This document shows positions 1-6,601 of a stretch of 8,161 nt of DNA, piece after piece. The translations under genes and the position numbers were made by a program. The notes below the pieces were generated by a model. That model was not told where the DNA came from and did not search any database. It worked only from the letters and a program-made list of their open reading frames with translations. The stretch spans positions 1-8,161 of the forward strand of contig JAFACJ010000901.1 of the NCBI GenBank assembly GCA_023425615.1. The letters run 5' to 3'. Every line of letters begins with the position of its first letter. Positions within the stretch are counted from its first letter, which is position 1. Origin of the DNA: Actinomycetes bacterium (GTDB lineage: Bacteria > Actinomycetota > Actinomycetes > Streptosporangiales > Streptosporangiaceae).

Positions 1-1162
1 ACCGCGCGGTGGGCAGCAGCACCGACTCCCCCTGCGGGACCCTGCCGCCGCGGCTCCCGCGGCGCGGCTCCGGCGAGGGGGTGCGGCGGATGCCGAGCAG
101 CCCCGACATGGTCGCCAGGTCGACCCAGAGCCTCGCCTCCTCCTCGGGGACGCCCATCGCCTTGGCCAGCCGCCGTGTCTCGCGGACGGCGAGTCCGCCC
201 GCCTTGCGGATCGCCGCCGGCCTGCCCTCCAGCGCCGCGCCCAGGTTCTCCACCTTCAAGACCGCGGCCGACAGCGCGGCCTGCGCCTCGTGCCGCACCC
301 GCACCGGTCTGACCGGCACCGTCGCCGGCACCGGCGCGGCCGGGGTGAGCCGCAGCCACAGCGGCCCCCGCACCGCCTCCACGACCTCCAGCGGCACCTC
401 GACGAGCTCCTCGTCGAGCGGGAGGAGCAGCCCGCGCTCGGCCAGCCAGTCCACGCCGGTGTCGCCCGAACCCGTGTCGGCGAAGCGGTACCTGCCGTAC
501 CCGGTGAACCTGCCGGTCCGCACCGGCGCCACCTCGGCGACCGCCTGCTCCAGCAGCGCCGTCGCCTCGGGCGGCGCCCCGGCCAGCAGGGAGCGCACCA
601 GCACCGGCTCGGTCAGCCAGGCCACCACCCGCTCCTGCACGGCGTCGCGGTTCCCGGCGTCCGGCAGCCCGAGGCCCCGCGCGACGCGCTGCACCTCGGG
701 CTTGTTGAACGCCTCGGTCAGCGCGGCGTCCACCGTCCGCGGCCGGTAGACCCGCACGTCCATGGCCGCCATGAGCATCTGGTGCAGGACGACCTCGCCC
801 GGCTCGCCGGGGAAGAACAGCAGCTTCTCCCGCATCCGCACGAGCACCTCGCCCGCCGCCGCGGCGTCGTCCGGCGCGAACTGCGCGAGGAGTTCCTTCT
901 CGGCCACGCGGGGGTGGATCCGTGGCGCCTCGCCCTCCCGGTGCGCCGCGAGCGCCACCGCCGCCGACAGGACCTGGAGCTCCTGCTGGTCGACCCGCTC
1001 CAGCGAGTCCTCCACCGCGTACGGCTGGAGCAGCCGTTCGGCGAGCTGCTCCAGGGTCCGAGGCGGCCCGCCGAACTCCGAGACGAACGGCCGCGCGTCC
1101 ATCAGCGCGGCGAGTTGCTCCACCGTCCGGCCGGCCAGCCATCGGACCAAGGTCTGTCGCAC
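1..1162 (-). CDS. XPB/Ssl2-like helicase-associated domain protein (3' end beyond window)
   Basis: The first 387 codons of a longer protein are visible; the gene runs off the left edge. The GTG at 1160-1162 is the first start codon after an in-frame TAG at 1172-1174 and gives the N-terminus VRQTLVRWLAGRTVEQLAAL. Only a weak tagag-like ribosome site precedes it. The pattern of a short amphipathic N-terminus, a winged-helix-like block, an 'RGLLLPLDEELVEVPLEVVEAVRG' type segment (about residues 248-271) and 'IRKAGGLAVRETRRLAKAMG' is recalled from actinobacterial proteins annotated as helicase-associated or XPB/Ssl2-like, usually 700-850 residues. No Walker A or DEAD/DEAH motor motif is visible in this part, and in that family the N-terminal region normally lacks one. 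The role is unknown, possibly nucleic-acid binding. It follows the transporter operon on the same strand but is separated by 100 bp and a strong dyad, so it is probably a separate unit. Family assignment is from recalled pattern, not a search. Confidence 0.72.
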   Translation of the reverse strand, partial: MRQTLVRWLAGRTVEQLAALMDARPFVSEFGGPPRTLEQLAERLLQPYAVEDSLERVDQQELQVLSAAVALAAHREGEAPRIHPRVAEKELLAQFAPDDAAAAGEVLVRMREKLLFFPGEPGEVVLHQMLMAAMDVRVYRPRTVDAALTEAFNKPEVQRVARGLGLPDAGNRDAVQERVVAWLTEPVLVRSLLAGAPPEATALLEQAVAEVAPVRTGRFTGYGRYRFADTGSGDTGVDWLAERGLLLPLDEELVEVPLEVVEAVRGPLWLRLTPAAPVPATVPVRPVRVRHEAQAALSAAVLKVENLGAALEGRPAAIRKAGGLAVRETRRLAKAMGVPEEEARLWVDLATMSGLLGIRRTPSPEPRRGSRGGRVPQGESVLLPTAR

Positions 1163-1230
1163 ACACCGACTCTACGGGGTACGGACGCCGCGTTCGGGGG
1201 CGAAACGTCAACGCGTGCCCGGGCGGCCTC

Positions 1231-1258
1231 CCGTCCGGGGACTAAAGTCCCCGGACGG
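1231..1258 (-). terminator. 28-bp perfect dyad after livK-like stop; candidate GC-rich terminator
   Basis: Two 13-base arms (CCGTCCGGGGACT and its exact complement AGTCCCCGGACGG) flank a central AA. The element begins 4 bases after the substrate-binding protein stop codon (1263-1265). Position and stability fit a factor-independent terminator for the leftward transporter operon. No run of T follows the stem on the minus strand (it continues GGAGGCC), as is common for GC-rich actinobacterial terminators. The dyad is symmetric, so strand is assigned only by position. It could instead be an operator for the next gene (see the overlapping entry). Confidence 0.55.
1237..1252. promoter_or_regulatory. 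DosR/DevR-box-like palindrome core
   Basis: GGGGACTAAAGTCCCC matches all 16 central positions of the mycobacterial DosR (DevR) consensus TTSGGGACTWWAGTCCCSAA; the outer TT and AA are CC and GG here. It sits 74 bp upstream of the GTG start of the helicase-associated gene, a plausible distance for a response-regulator site. The consensus is established for mycobacteria. That this copy is bound by a DosR-type regulator is inference, and the longer 13-bp arms are equally explained by a terminator hairpin. Confidence 0.3.
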
Positions 1259-1262
1259 CGGT

Positions 1263-2489
1263 TCAGCCCTTCATGTAGGCGGTGGTGTCCACCGGCTCGT
1301 CGCGCAGGAGGACGCGGGTCTTCCGCTCGGTGTCCCAGCCCAGGGCGTAGGTGGTCATGCTGCGGATCGAGGGGTAGACGACGCCCGGCTCGGTGAAGTC
1401 GATCCTGCCGAACATGTCGGCGTCGACGTCGGACGCCGCGTTGAGCGCCTTCACCAGGGACTCGGCCGTGACCTCGCCCTCGATGGACCCGGCGAGCCGC
1501 TCCACGATCCGGGGACCCACCCACGCGCGGTAGGCGCCCTCGCGCAGCCGGTCGGCCTTGGCCGTCTCGTCGCCGCCGTCCTCCTGCGCCTTCATCTCGG
1601 CGCGGAACTCCACGACGTCCTCGTGGTCGGAGGACAGCGGGACGAAGCCGACGCCGACGACGCCGGAGGCCGCCTCCCCCAGACCGGCCAGCGTCTTCTC
1701 CGACACCAGGTTGTCGGCGGCGCAGATCTTCACCTTCACGCCCTGGTCCCACAGCGTCTTGATCATCTGTGCCGCCTGGTTCTCGGGCAGGAGCATCGAG
1801 ATCCCGTCGGCGCCGCTGTCCTTGACCATCCTGGCGAACGCCGAGTAGTCGGTCGCGGTGGAGGAGATACGGATGTCGACGCCTGTCTGCTCCAGGCCCG
1901 CCCCCTTCGTCCCCTTCTCGATGAGCGGCAGGACGTTGGCGGTGGACTCGCTGTTGTAGCGCACGATCGCGTGCTTGGTCGCGCCCGCCAGTTTCAGCAC
2001 ATCGCCGCAGGCCGGGTAGGTGGCGGTGGTCCCGCCGTCCACGTTGAACGCGTAAGGGCTGGTGAACGCGGTCTTGGCGATGGGGCTCGCCGCGATGCTG
2101 GGGATCCCGGCGGTGTCGAGCGTCTCCTGGATCTTGCTGGAGGAGATCGGGGAGGACATCCCGACGACGGCCGCCACCTTCTCCTCGACCGCCTTCCTCG
2201 CGCAGGCCTCCCCCGCCGCCGGGTCGTTCTTGTCGTTGCAGTAGACGATCTCGACCCTGCCCCCCTTGATGCCGCCGCGTTCGTTGATGGCGCGCGCCGC
2301 AGCCCGCGCCGCGGCCGGCAGTTCGGGGAAGTTGGTGGTCTGGGTCTCGGTCGGCGCGATGATCATCAGCTTGACCGGGGCGCCGGTCAGATGCGCGCCG
2401 GAGTCCTCGGCTTCGCTCTTCCCGCACCCGCTGAGCGCGAGGGCCGCCGCCATGCCGAAGGGCATGATCCTGAGAACGCGTGATCGCAT
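1263..2489 (-). CDS. Liv-type ABC transporter substrate-binding lipoprotein
   Basis: This 408-residue protein is the extracytoplasmic receptor of the importer encoded just upstream. The N-terminus is a lipoprotein signal peptide: MRSR, a hydrophobic stretch to residue 19, then lipobox L19-S20-G21-C22, predicting lipid anchoring at Cys22. From about residue 38 it has the two-lobed Peripla_BP_6/Leu-Ile-Val-binding fold pattern: 'VKLMIIAPTETQ', 'AARAINERGGIKGGRVEIVY', and C84/C96 in the conserved CNDKNDP...C segment that usually forms a disulphide. Length is normal for the family. The ATG at 2487-2489 has AAAGGA six bases upstream (2496-2501). It lies 49 bp after the livF-like stop and ends the operon, followed by a strong dyad. 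Family members bind branched-chain amino acids, amides, urea or aromatic acids; the ligand here cannot be read. The catabolic genes across the divergent promoter argue for a non-amino-acid ligand (inference). Confidence 0.9.
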   Translation of the reverse strand: MRSRVLRIMPFGMAAALALSGCGKSEAEDSGAHLTGAPVKLMIIAPTETQTTNFPELPAAARAAARAINERGGIKGGRVEIVYCNDKNDPAAGEACARKAVEEKVAAVVGMSSPISSSKIQETLDTAGIPSIAASPIAKTAFTSPYAFNVDGGTTATYPACGDVLKLAGATKHAIVRYNSESTANVLPLIEKGTKGAGLEQTGVDIRISSTATDYSAFARMVKDSGADGISMLLPENQAAQMIKTLWDQGVKVKICAADNLVSEKTLAGLGEAASGVVGVGFVPLSSDHEDVVEFRAEMKAQEDGGDETAKADRLREGAYRAWVGPRIVERLAGSIEGEVTAESLVKALNAASDVDADMFGRIDFTEPGVVYPSIRSMTTYALGWDTERKTRVLLRDEPVDTTAYMKG

Positions 2490-2538
2490 GGTGATTCCTT
2501 TCGGTTGTTCTGTCGCTGCCGGCCCCCGACGGCCTCGT

Positions 2539-3225
<687 letters not shown>

Positions 3226-3226
3226 G

Positions 3227-5992
3227 TCAGTTGCCTTTCGCAGCGGAGACCGGTGCCTCGGGTGTCCCGCCGGCCTGGTCGGCGCCGTCGGAGCCCAGGT
3301 AGGCGGCGATGACGGCGGGATCGGAGCGGACGTCGGACGGCGCTCCCTCGGCGATCTTCCGGCCGAACTCCAGGACGACGACGCGGTCGCAGACGCCCAT
3401 GACGAACGCCATGTCGTGCTCCACCAGCAGGATCGAGATCCCCCACTCGTCGGCCAGCCGGCGGACCATCGCCGCCAGTTCGGCGCTCTCGTCCTCGTCG
3501 AGTCCGGCGGCCGGCTCATCGAGGAGCAGGACGGACGGCGCGGTGGCGACGGCGCGGGCGATGGCCACGAGCCGCCGCCTGCCGTAGGGCAGTTCGGGTG
3601 GCATGCGGTCGAGCGCGTCGGTGAGCCCGAACTCGCGGACGGCGGCGATGGCCGCGGGGGTGAGCGCCGTCTCGCCGGGTGCCGCCAGATCGGTGACATA
3701 GGCGCCCGGGTCGCGCCGGTCCGCGGCGGCCAGGAGGTTCTCGCGGACGGTGACGTCCTCGAACAGCTCCAGCGACTGGAACGAGCGGGAGAGCCCTCCG
3801 CGGGCCCGCCGGTAGGCCGGTGTCCCGTCGATCCGGTCGGAGCCGAGGCCGATCTCGCCGGAGGCCGTCGGCACGAAGCCCGTGATGGCGTCGATGACCG
3901 TCGTCTTCCCCGCGCCGTTCGGGCCGATCAGCCCGACGACCTGGCCCGGCTCGACCCTGAGTGACACGTCGTCGACCGCGACCACGCCGCCGAAGCGGAC
4001 GGTCAGCCCGGTCACCGACAGGGAGGTGCCCGGGGCGCGGTACGCCCCGCCGGGTTCGGGCAGCGCCCCCAGGTCCGCGGCCGGCCCGTCCCCCGCGGCG
4101 GGGCGGATCCGCCTCGCCGTCCTGCCGATCGCCTCTCCGGCGTGCCCGGCGAGCCCGTCCGGCGCCTGCATGAGCATCTGGATCACGATGACGCCGCCGA
4201 TCAGCGCGAGGTACTGGACGACCTCGTTGCTGTCGAAGCCGAGCGCGTGGACCAGGCGGTCGCCCAGCAGCGTCGCCAGCCCGCCGACGACGAGGACGGA
4301 GCCGGTGAGGGTGCCGGTGACATAGCCGAGACCGCCGATGACGGCGTAGGCGACCAGCAGGATGGAGTGCAGCGGGTTGAACGTCTGGAACTGCACGGAG
4401 TGCGCCTGGAAGGCGATCAGCACACCGCCGACCGCGGTGATCATCGCCGAGAGCGCGAAGGCGTAGAGCTTGGCGCCGGTGACGTCGATGCCCAGCGACG
4501 CCGCCGCGCGCTCGTTCGCCCGCACGGAGATGAGCCTGCGCCCGGCGCGTCCGCGCCGCAGATTGGTCACCAGGAGCGCGAGCACGACGAAGCACAGCAG
4601 CGTCAGGAGCGCGTAGCGGGCGGGGTGGGCGATCGGGTCGATGGAGATCCCGAACAGGGTGTGGGCGCCCACCCTGATGCCGTCGCCGCCGCCGGACAGG
4701 TCGGCGTTGTTGAACAGGATCTGCTGGACCGCCAGGCCCAGGGCCAGGGTGATCGAGGCGAGGTGGATGCCCCTGGTGCGCAGCGCGGGCACCGCGAACA
4801 GCAGGCCGAGGGGCAGGGTCGCCAGGACGGCGAGGAGCAGGGCGAGCGGGAAGGGCGCGCCGAGGTCGCGGACGAGCCGCGCCGCGATCCAGGCGCCGAA
4901 GCCGGCGAGCGCGTACTGCGCCAGGGACAGCTGCCCGGAGTACCCGGTGAGCACGACGATCGAGAGCATGACGATGGCAGCGGTGAGGCTGACGGTGAAG
5001 GCTGCGCTCCAGTGCGGCGGTGTCGTGAGGATGACCGCGACGCCGGCCGCGAGCACGGGCAGGAGCACCTTCGGGCGCACCCGTCCCGAGCCGAGCTTCG
5101 GCAGGCGTTCCAGCACGACGCTCCGGTCCGGGAGCGACCTGCCGCGCGCGATCAGCAGGGCGACGATGATGAGCAGGGGCACGGTGGCCGAGCCGCCCTG
5201 GACGTGCTGGTCGAGGAAGCGGGAGACCTCGGACTCGGCGACGCCGACGACGATCCCGCCGGCCAGCACGAGCGGGAAGGAGCGGAAACCGGCGATCAGC
5301 GCGACGGCGAGCGCGTAGATCACCACCATGGTGAGCCGGGTGATCTCCAGACCGGAGAAGATCGGGATCACCAGGATCCCGGCGAGGGAGGCGAGGCCGG
5401 TCCCGATCGCCCAGTTGACCGTGGCGATGGTCACCGGTGACCAGCCGAGGGTGGCGGCGGCGACGGGGTTCTCCGAGGACGCCGAGGTCGCGAGCCCGAA
5501 GGTGGTGCGGCTGTAGACGAACCACAGGAGGGCGGTGCAGACGACCGCGATGGCCAGCAGGTGGAGCCGGTCGGAGCTGAGCCTCGTCCCCAGGAGCTCC
5601 ACCGGCCTGGAGGGGAGGACCTCCTCCAGGTACACCGTGGTCGTGCTCCCCCAGCGCAGGGTCGCGCCCGCGTTGAGGACGAGCATCAGCCCCAGCGTCG
5701 CGATGACCCTGGTCAGCGGCGCCGCCCTGCGCAGCGGGCGCATGACGATCTGGTAGGCGAGCGCGCCCAGGAGCGCGACGAGGGGCACCACGACGGCGAT
5801 CGCCGCGCCGTTCCCGAGCCCGTGCTCGGTGCGCAGCTCGACGAACAGATACGAGCCGAGCATCGCGAAGGAACCGAGGGCGAAGTTCACCGTCCCGGAA
5901 CCGCGATAGATGATCACAATTCCCTGCGCGAGCAGTGTGTAGATTCCGGCGACGCCCAGTCCGAGGATGGCAAAGGAGACGATATCGTCCAT
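3227..5992 (-). CDS. Fused LivH-LivM permease/LivG ATPase of Liv-type ABC importer
   Basis: This 921-residue protein combines three normally separate subunits. Residues 1-290 are LivH-like: membrane helices with 'AQGIVIIYRGSGTVNFALGS' near the N-terminus. Residues about 310-610 are LivM-like: 'LTGYSGQLSLAQYALAGFGA' at 348 and the cytoplasmic coupling loop RRGRAGRRLISVRANERAAA at 479-498. After a Pro/Gly/Ala-rich linker (about 625-655) comes a LivG-like ATPase: Walker A GPNGAGKTT (690-698), Q-loop Q739 in RSFQSLELF, a divergent signature LPYGRRR (801-807), Walker B VLLLDEP (821-827) and H859 in LLVEHDM, ending with LivG-type FGRKIAEGAPSDVRSDP. No frameshift is seen across the junctions. The start at 5990-5992 (MDDIVSFAILG) has GGAG four bases upstream (5997-6000) and leads straight into the first helix. 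An upstream ATG at 6088 adds 32 unconserved residues and lies inside an operator-like palindrome. It is the first gene of the operon and couples directly to livF. Confidence 0.92.
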   Translation of the reverse strand: MDDIVSFAILGLGVAGIYTLLAQGIVIIYRGSGTVNFALGSFAMLGSYLFVELRTEHGLGNGAAIAVVVPLVALLGALAYQIVMRPLRRAAPLTRVIATLGLMLVLNAGATLRWGSTTTVYLEEVLPSRPVELLGTRLSSDRLHLLAIAVVCTALLWFVYSRTTFGLATSASSENPVAAATLGWSPVTIATVNWAIGTGLASLAGILVIPIFSGLEITRLTMVVIYALAVALIAGFRSFPLVLAGGIVVGVAESEVSRFLDQHVQGGSATVPLLIIVALLIARGRSLPDRSVVLERLPKLGSGRVRPKVLLPVLAAGVAVILTTPPHWSAAFTVSLTAAIVMLSIVVLTGYSGQLSLAQYALAGFGAWIAARLVRDLGAPFPLALLLAVLATLPLGLLFAVPALRTRGIHLASITLALGLAVQQILFNNADLSGGGDGIRVGAHTLFGISIDPIAHPARYALLTLLCFVVLALLVTNLRRGRAGRRLISVRANERAAASLGIDVTGAKLYAFALSAMITAVGGVLIAFQAHSVQFQTFNPLHSILLVAYAVIGGLGYVTGTLTGSVLVVGGLATLLGDRLVHALGFDSNEVVQYLALIGGVIVIQMLMQAPDGLAGHAGEAIGRTARRIRPAAGDGPAADLGALPEPGGAYRAPGTSLSVTGLTVRFGGVVAVDDVSLRVEPGQVVGLIGPNGAGKTTVIDAITGFVPTASGEIGLGSDRIDGTPAYRRARGGLSRSFQSLELFEDVTVRENLLAAADRRDPGAYVTDLAAPGETALTPAAIAAVREFGLTDALDRMPPELPYGRRRLVAIARAVATAPSVLLLDEPAAGLDEDESAELAAMVRRLADEWGISILLVEHDMAFVMGVCDRVVVLEFGRKIAEGAPSDVRSDPAVIAAYLGSDGADQAGGTPEAPVSAAKGN

Positions 5993-6081
5993 GTCACTCC
6001 ATTTTTCGGGGAGTTTGACGGCGGTCGGTCGGGGCGGCGCCGTCGCCGCCCATGGCCCGCCCACCTGCGGGTGACATCGAT

Positions 6082-6097
6082 TCGACATGAATGTCGA
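6082..6097. promoter_or_regulatory. Operator-like palindrome, copy 1 (perfect arms)
   Basis: TCGACATGAATGTCGA has two 7-base arms TCGACAT/ATGTCGA with central GA. It lies 89 bp upstream of the permease-fusion start codon at 5992, where it could cover that gene's promoter. It is one of three related copies in this intergenic region and none was noticed elsewhere in the window. The 7-2-7 geometry fits a dimeric helix-turn-helix repressor such as a TetR- or GntR-type protein; the regulator's identity is unknown. Confidence 0.6.
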
Positions 6098-6259
6098 TGA
6101 GCTGGATCTTCAGTGGTGCAGATCTCGTCGCGCAATACTCGGATTCACTTCTCCGACGCCCCGATAAGGGCATGGGAAATCACCGGTAATGGCGATGGAT
6201 AACACCCGGTGTGCCGGATGGAACGGCAACGAAAATTGCAGGCCCGGGGCCGGGCACCG

Positions 6260-6290
6260 ACTCCGCGGCGTCCCGGCGGGGCCGCGGAGT
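6260..6290. repeat. 10-bp-stem GC-rich hairpin in the intergenic region
   Basis: ACTCCGCGGC (6260-6269) and its exact complement GCCGCGGAGT (6281-6290) flank an 11-base loop. The stem would be stable in RNA of either strand. No T-run follows on either side, so a classical terminator is not supported. It lies between operator copies 1 and 2. It could be part of a long leader, insulate two divergent transcripts, or be chance in GC-rich DNA. Confidence 0.4.
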
Positions 6291-6334
6291 ACCGGGAAGG
6301 TCACACGGATCCACCTCCACCGCAGGTCAGAGAG

Positions 6335-6350
6335 TCGATATACATGTCGA
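6335..6350. promoter_or_regulatory. Operator-like palindrome, copy 2 (one mismatch)
   Basis: TCGATATACATGTCGA matches the 7-2-7 pattern TCGACAT-NN-ATGTCGA at 13 of 14 arm positions (T for C in the left arm). It lies in the middle of the divergent region, 253 bp from copy 1 and 176 bp from copy 3, measured start to start. As an auxiliary site it could allow looping between the outer operators or serve a further promoter; neither is shown by the sequence. Confidence 0.5.
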
Positions 6351-6470
6351 ATCCCGTGCAGTGTGACAGACCGACGTGACGAAGACAACAGTCACAGCCT
6401 CACCAATACGAGCCTGCTACGACGCAGCGACCACGCGGATCCGGACGCCCGGAGCCCCCGCAAGGAACCC

Positions 6471-6511
6471 TTGCCCTCGCGATCGGACTGTGGTTATCCT
6501 CACAATACTAT
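6471..6511 (+). promoter_or_regulatory. Candidate promoter for the amidohydrolase operon
   Basis: TTGCCC (6471-6476) and TATCCT (6495-6500), 18 bp apart, resemble housekeeping-sigma -35 and -10 elements. A second -10-like TACTAT is at 6506-6511. With the first pair, transcription would start near 6507, so operator copy 3 (6511-6526) would begin at about +5, a classical repressor position. With the second, the -10 touches the operator. Actinomycete promoters are loosely conserved, so this is tentative. Confidence 0.3.
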
Positions 6512-6526
6512 CGACATGCATGTCGA
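6511..6526. promoter_or_regulatory. Operator-like palindrome, copy 3 (fully palindromic)
   Basis: TCGACATGCATGTCGA is a perfect 16-bp palindrome with arms identical to copy 1 and central GC. It lies 75 bp upstream of the amidohydrolase start codon and directly beside the candidate promoter elements, in a locally AT-richer stretch. It is the best copy of the set and the most likely primary repressor site for the rightward genes. Confidence 0.65.
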
Positions 6527-6601
6527 AATAATCCTCAGCACGGTGCCTCGGACCGCATCGTCCGACGCGACACCTGATCTCGAAGGTGAAGGACACCGAC
6601 C

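Larger units (their letters stand above)
5993..6601. other. 609-bp divergent intergenic regulatory region
   Basis: This stretch separates the leftward transporter operon from the rightward amidohydrolase gene. It is visibly less GC-rich than the coding flanks, especially at 6081-6200 and 6480-6550. Short open frames on both strands here lack recognisable protein motifs and good ribosome sites, so I see no gene. It holds three 16-bp palindromes of one family, one hairpin and a candidate promoter, listed separately. At roughly 600 bp it is long for an actinomycete divergent promoter region. Confidence 0.8.

Noticed and set aside
1411..1433. TCGAC-rich palindromic stretch inside the livK-like gene
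   Set aside because: It does not match the TCGACAT-NN-ATGTCGA arms and is ordinary GC-rich codon sequence.
762..2483. Long plus-strand open frame opposite the substrate-binding protein and helicase-associated genes
   Set aside because: The minus strand has clear family motifs, a lipobox and a ribosome site. The plus-strand product is a low-complexity Arg/Gly/Ala/Val-rich stop-free frame caused by GC-rich third positions.
3516..5525. 669-codon minus-strand frame inside the permease-fusion gene
   Set aside because: It is the same strand in another frame, with Arg/Pro/Gly-rich content and no membrane helices; it is an out-of-frame reading of the real gene.
5993..6088. Upstream in-frame ATG extending the permease fusion by 32 residues
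   Set aside because: The extension is hydrophilic and Pro-rich with no family resemblance, and its ATG lies in operator copy 1. The ATG at 5992 has a GGAG site and leads directly into the first LivH helix.
6110..6388. 92-codon minus-strand frame in the intergenic region
   Set aside because: No motif, ribosome site or plausible composition; it overlaps operator copy 2.
6362..6396. TGTGAC...GTCACA inverted repeat resembling a CRP-type half-site pair
   Set aside because: The arms are 23 bp apart instead of the 6-bp spacing of a CRP/FNR-type site, so it is likely chance.
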